The notes under the pieces are model-generated. The model saw nothing but the letters and a program-made list of their open reading frames with translations, was not told the origin of the DNA and made no database searches. Positions 1 to 8,774 of a DNA stretch of 48,092 nt are shown here, one piece after another; the first letter of the stretch is position 1, and each line of letters opens with the position of its first letter. A program made the translations under genes and the position numbers. Source of the DNA: Bacteroidales bacterium (lineage in GTDB: Bacteria; Bacteroidota; Bacteroidia; Bacteroidales; UBA12077); NCBI GenBank assembly GCA_028282785.1, contig JANQHE010000073.1, forward strand, positions 1-48,092. Reading direction: 5' to 3'.

Positions 1-1
1 A

Positions 2-3000
2 AGAGAAATCATTTTGTTTTTAAACGATGTTAAGGAAAAAGCTAATGATTTTAATATAAAGAACGTTGAAAAAAGAGAATACTATCCTGTCTCTTCAGCT
101 CAGAAGCGAATGTTTTTAATTCAACAAATTAATTCAGAGAGTACATCACAGAATATGCCTGCAACTTTTAATGTTTCGGGTAAATTAAAGACATCTGATA
201 TAGAAGATATTTTTAAAGATCTTATATCACATCACGAAAGCTTAAAAACAAGTTTTAGAATAATCAATAACGAAATTGTGCAACTAATTCATAATGAATT
301 AGAGTTTGAAGTCAAAGAAAAATATATAACATTTGATGAAGTAGAAAATATTAAAAAGGAAAACACAGAAACATTTAATTTATCAAAAGCACCACTTTTA
401 AGAGCTACCATATTTAGAATCGAAGATATGGACTCCATTCTTTTTATAGATATGCATCATATTATAAGCGATGGAGTAACAAATAATATCTTAATAAATG
501 ATTTTTTTAACCTTTTAAATAAAAATTCATTAAAACCTTTAAAAATTCAATATAAGGATTTCGCGAAATGGCAGAGTACTACGGAGTACCAACAACAAAT
601 AAAAAAGCAAGAAAATTATTGGTTAAAAAGGTTTGATGTAGCACCTGCAGAATTAATATTACCATATGACTTTTCATACAATCTTCAAGACTCTCAAGGC
701 GGAGCAAAAGTTTTCTTTAGTTTAGATCAAAATGAAACCGGAATTATTAAGAATATAATTCAAGAAAAGGAAATTACTCTATTTATGAGTATGTTATCCA
801 TTTTTAATATTTTACTTGCAAAACTGTCCGGTCAAAATGATATTGTAATCGGAACTCCGGTTATTACAAGGGATCATGTAGACTTTGAAACGGTTGTAGG
901 GAATTTTATTAACACGCTGGCTATAAGAAATAAAATACCGAATGAATTTTCATTAAATGAATTTATTGAACAAGTAAAAATAAACGTAATTAATGCTTTT
1001 GATAATAAGGAATACCAATTTGAACACCTGGTTGAGAAAGTTACAGATCATAGAGAAACAACTAGAAATCCCTTGTTTAATGTTATGCTGAATGTTCTTA
1101 ATCAAAAGGATTATGACATAGAAGTATCCGAAATTGTTAGTGAAGATAAATATATACACGAGCAAACTATTGCTCCATTTGACATTACATTTACTGTATT
1201 TGATTTGAACGAACAAATACTAATTAATATCGAATATAAAACTAATCTTTTTACCCCTAAGACAATAGAACGATATATTAGTTATTTTAAAAACATAGTA
1301 AATCAACTAATGGATTTGAATAAATTTATATCACAAATAGATCTGTTAGGAAAAAAAGAAAAGCATAAGATATTATATGAGTTTAATTGTTCTAAACAAA
1401 CCGAATATGAAAAGGAAGGTATATATCAGTTGTTTGAAAATGAATGCAAAAAGTATCCGGATCGTATTGCCCTGATATTAAATGACGAATATATTACATT
1501 TAAAAAATTACATTCTTTAGTGGCTAATTTATCTTATGTTATTAATAGTAAAACTAAAGTTAAAGAAGGTGTAATTGGAGTAAAGGTTGAAAGATCAGCC
1601 GAATTAGTAATATCAATGTTAGCAATTCTTAAATCTGGATTTGTTTATGTACCAATTGATCCAGAGCTTCCTAAAAAGAGAGTTTCATATATTATCAAAG
1701 ATACCGGAATGTCTCTTTTAATTGCTGATCAGTATCATTTTACTGATAATTTAGAGATAGAAAGTATCCATATAAATAAAGAACTTGCCGGGAAGTCAAG
1801 TAATTATAAAAATGTAGCACCATTAGTAAATAAATATGCTTACATTGTTTATACATCAGGTACCACAGGTAATCCCAAAGGAGTAATAGTTAAACAAAAT
1901 AGTATCATAAACCTAATATTAAGTCAAAGCAATGAGTTTAGTTTTTCAAAAGATGAACGCATTCTTCAGTTTTCTAATTCAAGCTTTGATGCTTCGATTG
2001 AGCAAATTTTATTACCCATTTTAAATGGCCTTAGTTTAGTATTAGTTGAAAAGGAAATTTTGTTTGATCCTATTAGGTTTAAAAAATATATTATAAAAAA
2101 CTCTATTTCTCATTTAGATACAGTACCTGCATATTTGAAAAGTGTCGATGTACATGGTTGTAAGGAGCTTAAACGCTTAATAGTAGGTGGAGAAGAATGT
2201 GATATTGCATTAGCTACACAATATTTTAATGAATATAAATTATATAATTTGTATGGACCTACGGAAACTACAATTACTTCAACTAAATTTTTATTAGAAC
2301 AGATTAAGAAAGATCAGACCAAAGTGCCAATTGGAAAGCCAATTGAAAATACGCAAATCTATATTTTAAAGAACGATCAGGTTGTGCCAATTGGAGTATA
2401 TGGAGAACTATGTATCACTGGTGATGGGATTTCAGATGGATATTTAAATGATCCGGAGTTAACTAATACAAAATTTGTAAATATACTTGATAATACGAAA
2501 ATAGCTTATAAAACCGGAGATATAGCCAGGTGGCTTCCGGACGGAAATATTGAATTTGCAGGTCGTATTGATGATCAGGTTAAAATTAGGGGGCAAAGAA
2601 TTGAGATTAAAGAGATAGAAGTAGCTATCAATAAATTTCAAAATGTAAAAAAATGTTTAGTAGTAAAAAGAGAAATTAACAATATAGAGCAATTAATTAC
2701 TTATGTTCAAAAGATTGGAAAAGAATTCATATTAAAGGGCAATAAGTATTATATAAGTACAGTTGAGCAATGCCCTCCTCTGGAAGATTCCATTGAACAA
2801 TTACACTCTTCGACATGGCCGATTTTTTTAAATAAAGATATATACTTAAAAAAATACTGGAAAAGATTATATAAAGAATATAGTTCATTTCAGTTTGGTA
2901 TTTTAAGCAGTAATGGAGAATTAGTTGCTGCAGGAAATACAATCCCGATTTACTGGGATAAAACAAAACACAATTTACCTTCCAGTTGGAGTAAGGCTTT

Positions 3001-6000
3001 GGAAATGGGATTGGAACCAAATAACAATGCGAATACTTTGTTGACTCTTGTTGGAGTTGTGAGTGAAAAGTACAGAAATGTAGGACTAAGTTATGAGATA
3101 ATTAAATGTATGCAAAATATTGCTAAAACTTGTAATTATGAAAGAGTTTTAATTCCTGTAAGACCAACTTTGAAATCTAAATTCCCTTTACTAGACCTGA
3201 AAAATTATTACAAAAAATTAAATGACAAAGGTGATGTATTTGATCCGTGGTTTAGGGTACATAAAAAAATGGGTGGAGAAGTTGTTGGATTTTGTGAAAG
3301 CTCGCAATATATTAAAGGAACTGTTGAAGATTGGGAAAAATGGACCGGAGAGACATTTTCATCTTCAGACATATATATAATCAAAGATGGACATACACCA
3401 TTAAAGATTAATATAGATAAAAATATCGGAGAGTATTATGATACTGCCGTATGGATTACACACAAAGCAGAAGGTACGTTTGATAGAACAAATTTAAATC
3501 ATATTAAGGAAGAACTAATGTTAAGTCTTCCCAAATACATGATTCCGGATTACTTTGTGGGAATTAATAATATACCAATAACGACAAGTGGTAAAATTGA
3601 TAGAAATCGTTTACCTGAACCAAAAATAATTGAAGAAAAGCAAAATGAAGCACTAAGTTATAAAGAAAGGTTACTTGCCAATATATGGGCTGAAGTTTTA
3701 GGTATATCTCAGAAAGAAATTAGCAGTAGAAAATCCTTCTTCGAACTTGGAGGTCATTCCTTGAGTGCTACAGTTTTAATAGCAAATATTCAAAAGAAAT
3801 TTGGTGTAAGTATCTCGCTTCGTGATATTTTTGAAAATCAAAAAATTAAGGATCAGGTGGAGTTGATAACCAGAGCTAAGAAAGAAGATTATTACTCCAT
3901 AAATAGAACAAATAAAAAAGAATTTTACACCTTGTCATCTGCCCAAAAAAGGTTATTTATCATTCATAATATGAATCCTGAAAGTATTACATACAATATG
4001 ACACAGGAGTTTAGAATGAATAGTGACTTTAAAATTGAGAGGATTGAATCAATATTTAAAAAAATTATTAAAAGACATGAAGTACTGCGCACTGGATTTG
4101 AATTATTGAATGAAGAACCTGTGCAAAAGATTTATGAAAATGTTGATTTTAATATTCAATATACTGATTGTAAATATCTTAACAGAGCAAATATTGATGA
4201 AATAAAGAAGGATTTTATAAAACCATTTAAGTTAAATTCACCACCGTTAATAAGAGGAGTTGTTGTAAAATCTGAAAATAACGAAAACCTGGTACTTTTA
4301 GATATGCATCATATAATTTGTGATGGAATATCACAAGAAATATTAGAGTCGGAGTTCATCAATTTATACTCTGGAATAGAGTTGCCCGAATTAAAATTGC
4401 AGTATAAAGATTACTCAGATTGGCAAAATAGCGATAAGCAAATTAAAAAGGCTAAATTGCAGGAGAGCTATTGGTTAAATGTTCTTTCAGGAGAACTTCC
4501 TGTTTTGCAATTACCAACAGATTATAAAAGACCTTTAGTACAAACATTTGATGGTGCTTCCGTTAAATTTCTTTTAGGTGAAGCAAATACCAATGATGTT
4601 AGAAAAATAGCTGTGCAACAGGATATGACATTGTATATGTTGTTACTAGCCGCACTAAAAATATTGTTATCCAGATTAAGTAATCAAAATGATATTATAG
4701 TAGGTACTCCCGTTGCCGGCAGAAGACATGTAGATTTAGAAAATATTGTAGGTAATTTTGTTAATACACTAGCGATAAGAAGTTATCCGGATAAAAATAA
4801 GACTATAAAAGAGTATTTATCAGAAATTAAATCATCTACTATATCAGCTTTTGTGAATCAGGATTACCAGTTCGAAAATTTAATTGAAGAACTTTCGGTA
4901 GAAAGAAATGCAGGAAGAAATCCTGTTTTTGATATCATGTTTGCTTGGACTATCGATGAATATGTTTCGGCAGAGTTTTTACCTAAGGCTGATCTAATGG
5001 ATCATGAAAAAGGTGAAATAAAATTTGACATGGTGTGGAATGCAATTGATAAAGGAAGTGATATTCTGGTAATATTGGAATATAATACAAATTTATTTGC
5101 ACCCCAAACAATTGAAAGAATTGTAAAATATTACAAACATATAATAGAGCAAATATGTACTAATCCGGATGGTTTAATTAGTGAAATAGATATCTTAGAT
5201 GAGGCTGATAAGAAAGAATTACTGAATAAGATTAATAATACAAATAGAAAATTCAGTGATGACAAAAGTCTAATAAATATATTTGAAGAAACAGTAATTA
5301 AGAGTCAGAATAGAATAGCCATTACCTTAAATGATCAGAATATAACATATAAGCAGCTAAATGATAGTGCGAATCGATTATCAAGATATTTGTATGAAAA
5401 AGGGATACGAGAAAATCATTTTGTAGGAGTAATGCAAGATAGATCGTTAAATCAGATCATAAGTATTTTAGGAGTTTTAAAGTCTGGAGCAGCATATTTA
5501 CCAATCGAACCAGAGTATCCAATCCAAAGAATTAGAAATGTGTTAAACGATACACAGACATCAATTTTATTAACTGACAATAAATCTTTAGAAGATAAAT
5601 CATTTGCTTTATTAAAAGGAGATAATTATGCTCCTGTGGAAATTTGTAAAAGTTCTGTAAGAAAGCAAATTGAAGATTTGGATAATCATCCGATTCCAAA
5701 TAGATCTTTAGTTGATTATGAAAAGTATAATCAACATATTGGACAAGCAATGGTTAAAAATAGTATAGTATTGCAATGTTCAAGAGGTTGTCCATACAAA
5801 TGTGCATATTGTCATAAAATATGGCCAAAAGGTCATATTACAAGATCAGCAGAGCATATTTTTAATGAATTAATACTTTATTATGAAATCGGGGTACGAA
5901 GATTTGTAATTGTTGATGATATATTCAATTTAGATATAAAGAATAGTAAAAGATTTTTCCAATTAATTGTCGATAACAATTTAAAGCTACAACTGTATTT

Positions 6001-8680
6001 TCCAAATGGGTTAAGAGGAGATATTCTAACCAAAGAATATATTGATTTAATGGTAGCAGCAGGTACAGTTAGTTTTGCACTTGCTCTAGAAACTACATCG
6101 AAAAGATTACAAAAACTTATTGGAAAAAATTTAAATGTTGAACGATTTAAAGAGAATGTAGAATATATTAGTTCAAAGTATCCTGAAGTTATTCTTGAAC
6201 TTTTTACTATGCATGGATTTCCTGGCGAAACAACAGCAGAAGCGTTAGACACTTTAAATTTTATTAAAAGTATTAAATGGTTACACTTTCCATATGTTCA
6301 CATATTAAAAATATACCCGAACACCGATATGGAAAAGATCGCATTAAAAAATGGGATATCTAAAGATGTAATCAATAGATCAATAAATTTAGCATATCAC
6401 GAATTACCTGAAACTTTGCCTTTTGAAGATGAATTTACACTAACATATCAAACAGAGTTTTTAAATAATTATTTCTTGCTAAAGGAACGTCTTCTTAAAG
6501 TTCTTCCATATCAAATGAGAGTTCTTACAGAAGATGAGTTATTACAAAAATACCGAAGTTACTTACCTGTAAAAATAGATACATTACAAGAGTTTCTGGA
6601 ATTTGTGAATATCAATATAGAAGAGCTGGAAGATTATAATTTTATAAATGAAGATTATTCTTATGTAAATAATTTAAATGAAAAAATAAAGAAAATCTTT
6701 GTGCCTGAAGAACCAGCTAATAATGATGCGCTTAAAATTTTACTCATTGATTTGTCCCAGTTTTATTCTAACGATAGCGATATATTATATGACGTTGTAG
6801 AGCCTCCTTTAGGATTAATGTATATTTCAACATACCTTAAAAACAAGCTAGGAAAACAAGTTGAATGCAAGATTATAAAATCTCGAGTTGATTTTGATAG
6901 TAATTTAGAATTAAAGCGAATAATTAAAGAGTTTGAACCTAATGTTATTGGTACTAGAACTTTAAGTTTTTATAAGGATTTCTTTCATAAAATGATTTCA
7001 TTGATTCGCTTATGGGGATATGAAGCTCCAATTATAGCAGGTGGTCCATATGCAACAAGTAATTATGATAATTTATTAAATGATACCAATATAGATATGG
7101 TATGTATGGGTGAGGGTGAAGTTACTTTTTATGAGATAGTAAAAGAGATCATAGCTAATAATGGGATATTACCTAACACTGAATCATTACTAAAAATAGA
7201 AGGTTTAGCCATAAAAACAGATGGTATTCCTAATGGTGTTACTCAAAGAGAAGTTATTGTAGTTGATGAGATTAATCTGGAAGATTATAATAATGAAAAG
7301 ATAAATATATCAAGTAGTACTGAAGATATAGTATATACCATATACACTTCAGGCAGTTCCGGTGTGCCAAAAGGAGTGTTGATAAATAATAGAAATGTTG
7401 TTAATTTAATACAAAGCCAAAAAGATGAATTCAAAATAAATAGTACTGAGAAAATTTGTCAGTTTTCATCAGTGTGTTTTGATGCTTCGGTTGAACAAAT
7501 ATGGTTGGCATTCTTTAGTGGTGCAAATCTTAATTTAGTTAGTAAAGAATCTATTTTGAATAAAGATGAATTTACCAGGTTCTTATTAAGAAAAAATATA
7601 ACTCATTTGCATGCTGTTCCTTCTTTCTTAGAAGGACTTAATGAATCAAAATATTACCTTAACAGAATTATTGCAGGTGGTGATGTATGTAGAGTTGGAT
7701 TAGCTGAGAAATTCAATAAGGAATATGATTTTTATAATGAATATGGCCCAACTGAAACAACAGTTACTTCAATTGAAATGTTGGTTAAAAAAATTAATAA
7801 AGATTATTCAAGCTTACCTATCGGAAGACCAATTGGCAACACAAGTATTTATATCTTAGATGAAAAACTTAATTTGGTTCCATTTGGCACTGTTGGTGAT
7901 TTATATATAGGAGGCGAAGGTGTTGGTATAGGTTACATAAATAAAGTTGAATTAACAAACGATAGCTTCATTGAAAATCCATTTGTAAAAAATGAAAAAT
8001 TGTATAAAACAGGCGATCGTGTTAGATTATTAAATGATACCAATATTGAGTTTCAAGGGCGAGAAGATAATCAAGTAAAAATTAGAGGTTTTAGAATTGA
8101 ATTAGGCGAGATTGAAAGTTGTATCCTAAAACACCAAGATGTTGAAAAAACTTTAGTTGTTGCAATTAACGATAGCTTTGGAGAAAAGATCCTAAGAGCA
8201 TTTTTGGTATTAAATAATGTAAAGCTAAAAGAAATATTACCTCAGATTAAAGTGTTATTATCACAAAGCTTGCCTCATTATATGATTCCATCAACATATA
8301 TGCAATTAGAAGAGATACCACTAAATCAGAATGGAAAAGTTGATAGAGAATTATTCGAAAATTCTGTTCATTATGAAAACAAAAATTATGTTAAACCTGA
8401 AGGTTTAATTGAAGAAACATTGGCAAAAGTTTGGGGAAATATTTTAAAAATTGATTCAGATAAAATAGGTGCGGAAGATAACTTTTTTGAGTTAGGAGGA
8501 CACTCATTAAAATTAAATATCTTGCTTTCAGAGATTTTTAAGAACTTTAATATTAGAATTCCTGCTAATGAGATCTTTATTCGTCCTACTATTAAAGACC
8601 AAGCAATCTATATAGAAATAAACAATCTAACAGATAGTGAATTGATTGAAGAAGAAGGGGCTGAAGAAATAAGAATTTAA
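2..8680 (+). CDS. NRPS, two modules, 5'-truncated: (docking)-C-A[GNAT]-T-C-A[rSAM-B12]-T
   Basis: Large cytosolic synthetase adding two residues. The reading frame is open to the window edge and the first ~20 residues align with the end of the TubC-like docking domains of neighbouring synthetases, so the start lies upstream; the TTG at 14 is not a believable start. Counting from base 2: C1 ~25-455 (HHIISDG, His152), A1 ~465-1205 interrupted after motif a8 by a GNAT-like domain (~905-1163), T1 (LGGHSL, Ser1253), C2 ~1300-1735 (HHIICDG), A2 ~1745-2790 interrupted between a2 (LKSGAAYLPIEP) and a3 (YTSGSSGVPKG) by a radical SAM plus cobalamin-binding insert, T2 (LGGHSL, Ser2835), then an acidic tail ending EEEGAEEIRI. 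Specificity residues read by eye: A1 DAEDIGLIT-K (acidic pocket, perhaps a basic amino acid), A2 DAEHIGEVT-K (no confident substrate). The tail likely docks on the TubC-like domain of the next protein. Confidence 0.96.
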   Translation, partial: REIILFLNDVKEKANDFNIKNVEKREYYPVSSAQKRMFLIQQINSESTSQNMPATFNVSGKLKTSDIEDIFKDLISHHESLKTSFRIINNEIVQLIHNELEFEVKEKYITFDEVENIKKENTETFNLSKAPLLRATIFRIEDMDSILFIDMHHIISDGVTNNILINDFFNLLNKNSLKPLKIQYKDFAKWQSTTEYQQQIKKQENYWLKRFDVAPAELILPYDFSYNLQDSQGGAKVFFSLDQNETGIIKNIIQEKEITLFMSMLSIFNILLAKLSGQNDIVIGTPVITRDHVDFETVVGNFINTLAIRNKIPNEFSLNEFIEQVKINVINAFDNKEYQFEHLVEKVTDHRETTRNPLFNVMLNVLNQKDYDIEVSEIVSEDKYIHEQTIAPFDITFTVFDLNEQILINIEYKTNLFTPKTIERYISYFKNIVNQLMDLNKFISQIDLLGKKEKHKILYEFNCSKQTEYEKEGIYQLFENECKKYPDRIALILNDEYITFKKLHSLVANLSYVINSKTKVKEGVIGVKVERSAELVISMLAILKSGFVYVPIDPELPKKRVSYIIKDTGMSLLIADQYHFTDNLEIESIHINKELAGKSSNYKNVAPLVNKYAYIVYTSGTTGNPKGVIVKQNSIINLILSQSNEFSFSKDERILQFSNSSFDASIEQILLPILNGLSLVLVEKEILFDPIRFKKYIIKNSISHLDTVPAYLKSVDVHGCKELKRLIVGGEECDIALATQYFNEYKLYNLYGPTETTITSTKFLLEQIKKDQTKVPIGKPIENTQIYILKNDQVVPIGVYGELCITGDGISDGYLNDPELTNTKFVNILDNTKIAYKTGDIARWLPDGNIEFAGRIDDQVKIRGQRIEIKEIEVAINKFQNVKKCLVVKREINNIEQLITYVQKIGKEFILKGNKYYISTVEQCPPLEDSIEQLHSSTWPIFLNKDIYLKKYWKRLYKEYSSFQFGILSSNGELVAAGNTIPIYWDKTKHNLPSSWSKALEMGLEPNNNANTLLTLVGVVSEKYRNVGLSYEIIKCMQNIAKTCNYERVLIPVRPTLKSKFPLLDLKNYYKKLNDKGDVFDPWFRVHKKMGGEVVGFCESSQYIKGTVEDWEKWTGETFSSSDIYIIKDGHTPLKINIDKNIGEYYDTAVWITHKAEGTFDRTNLNHIKEELMLSLPKYMIPDYFVGINNIPITTSGKIDRNRLPEPKIIEEKQNEALSYKERLLANIWAEVLGISQKEISSRKSFFELGGHSLSATVLIANIQKKFGVSISLRDIFENQKIKDQVELITRAKKEDYYSINRTNKKEFYTLSSAQKRLFIIHNMNPESITYNMTQEFRMNSDFKIERIESIFKKIIKRHEVLRTGFELLNEEPVQKIYENVDFNIQYTDCKYLNRANIDEIKKDFIKPFKLNSPPLIRGVVVKSENNENLVLLDMHHIICDGISQEILESEFINLYSGIELPELKLQYKDYSDWQNSDKQIKKAKLQESYWLNVLSGELPVLQLPTDYKRPLVQTFDGASVKFLLGEANTNDVRKIAVQQDMTLYMLLLAALKILLSRLSNQNDIIVGTPVAGRRHVDLENIVGNFVNTLAIRSYPDKNKTIKEYLSEIKSSTISAFVNQDYQFENLIEELSVERNAGRNPVFDIMFAWTIDEYVSAEFLPKADLMDHEKGEIKFDMVWNAIDKGSDILVILEYNTNLFAPQTIERIVKYYKHIIEQICTNPDGLISEIDILDEADKKELLNKINNTNRKFSDDKSLINIFEETVIKSQNRIAITLNDQNITYKQLNDSANRLSRYLYEKGIRENHFVGVMQDRSLNQIISILGVLKSGAAYLPIEPEYPIQRIRNVLNDTQTSILLTDNKSLEDKSFALLKGDNYAPVEICKSSVRKQIEDLDNHPIPNRSLVDYEKYNQHIGQAMVKNSIVLQCSRGCPYKCAYCHKIWPKGHITRSAEHIFNELILYYEIGVRRFVIVDDIFNLDIKNSKRFFQLIVDNNLKLQLYFPNGLRGDILTKEYIDLMVAAGTVSFALALETTSKRLQKLIGKNLNVERFKENVEYISSKYPEVILELFTMHGFPGETTAEALDTLNFIKSIKWLHFPYVHILKIYPNTDMEKIALKNGISKDVINRSINLAYHELPETLPFEDEFTLTYQTEFLNNYFLLKERLLKVLPYQMRVLTEDELLQKYRSYLPVKIDTLQEFLEFVNINIEELEDYNFINEDYSYVNNLNEKIKKIFVPEEPANNDALKILLIDLSQFYSNDSDILYDVVEPPLGLMYISTYLKNKLGKQVECKIIKSRVDFDSNLELKRIIKEFEPNVIGTRTLSFYKDFFHKMISLIRLWGYEAPIIAGGPYATSNYDNLLNDTNIDMVCMGEGEVTFYEIVKEIIANNGILPNTESLLKIEGLAIKTDGIPNGVTQREVIVVDEINLEDYNNEKINISSSTEDIVYTIYTSGSSGVPKGVLINNRNVVNLIQSQKDEFKINSTEKICQFSSVCFDASVEQIWLAFFSGANLNLVSKESILNKDEFTRFLLRKNITHLHAVPSFLEGLNESKYYLNRIIAGGDVCRVGLAEKFNKEYDFYNEYGPTETTVTSIEMLVKKINKDYSSLPIGRPIGNTSIYILDEKLNLVPFGTVGDLYIGGEGVGIGYINKVELTNDSFIENPFVKNEKLYKTGDRVRLLNDTNIEFQGREDNQVKIRGFRIELGEIESCILKHQDVEKTLVVAINDSFGEKILRAFLVLNNVKLKEILPQIKVLLSQSLPHYMIPSTYMQLEEIPLNQNGKVDRELFENSVHYENKNYVKPEGLIEETLAKVWGNILKIDSDKIGAEDNFFELGGHSLKLNILLSEIFKNFNIRIPANEIFIRPTIKDQAIYIEINNLTDSELIEEEGAEEIRI
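2710..3490 (+). other. GNAT-like acyltransferase domain embedded in A domain (a8-a9 site)
   Basis: About 260 residues sit between A-domain motif a8 (KIRGQRIEIKEIE, near 2580) and a9 (LPKYMIPDYF, near 3528). The core reads as a GCN5-related N-acetyltransferase: a strand ending TLVGVVSEKYRNVGLS followed by a helix, i.e. the acyl-CoA binding region, then VRPTLKSKFPL, FDPWFRVHKKMGGEV and GTVEDWEKWTG, segments I associate from memory with a free-standing actinobacterial GNAT family. Known insertions at this site are mostly N-methyltransferases; a GNAT is unusual. Inference: it acylates the residue tethered on the adjacent T domain, for example a side-chain amine, which would fit the acidic A1 pocket. 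GNAT-like loading domains in PKSs can instead act as decarboxylases or S-acyltransferases, so N-acylation is not certain. Confidence 0.72.
5620..7320 (+). other. Circularly permuted cobalamin-radical SAM enzyme embedded in A domain (a2-a3 site)
   Basis: The insert lies between A-domain motifs a2 (near 5480) and a3 (near 7341). It opens with an IEDLDNHPIPNRSLVDYEKY-like segment, which in ordinary B12-rSAM proteins is the linker after the cobalamin domain. The radical SAM core follows, with CPYKCAYC (CxxxCxxC) at 5789-5812 for the [4Fe-4S] cluster, GVRRFVIVDD, ALETTSKRLQKLIGK and MHGFPGETTAEAL. Only then comes a cobalamin-binding fold (~6730-7250): LKILLIDLSQF, EPPLGLMYISTYLK, IIAGGPYAT, MGEGEVTF, closing with IEGLAIKTDG, which normally directly precedes the linker seen at the start. 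The normal B12-then-rSAM order is therefore swapped. Known a2-a3 interruptions are linked to side-chain methylation; C-methylation of the tethered amino acid is inferred. Confidence 0.85.
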
Positions 8681-8774
8681 TCATTTGATAATTCACGTTT
8701 GTGCCTAAAGGTCAGAAAAGAAACAAAATTCGCTTTGTAATTTATTATTCATTATAAATTTAGTTCATAAGTAT

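Noticed and set aside
14-16. TTG as start codon of the first synthetase
   Set aside because: The frame is open to base 2 and the upstream residues match the end of the docking domain in sister proteins.
8734-8762. Possible Bacteroidota promoter (TTTG, then TAAATTTA)
   Set aside because: Spacing is 17 instead of about 19-21, the -7 box is imperfect, and the start codon follows too closely; chance match in AT-rich DNA.
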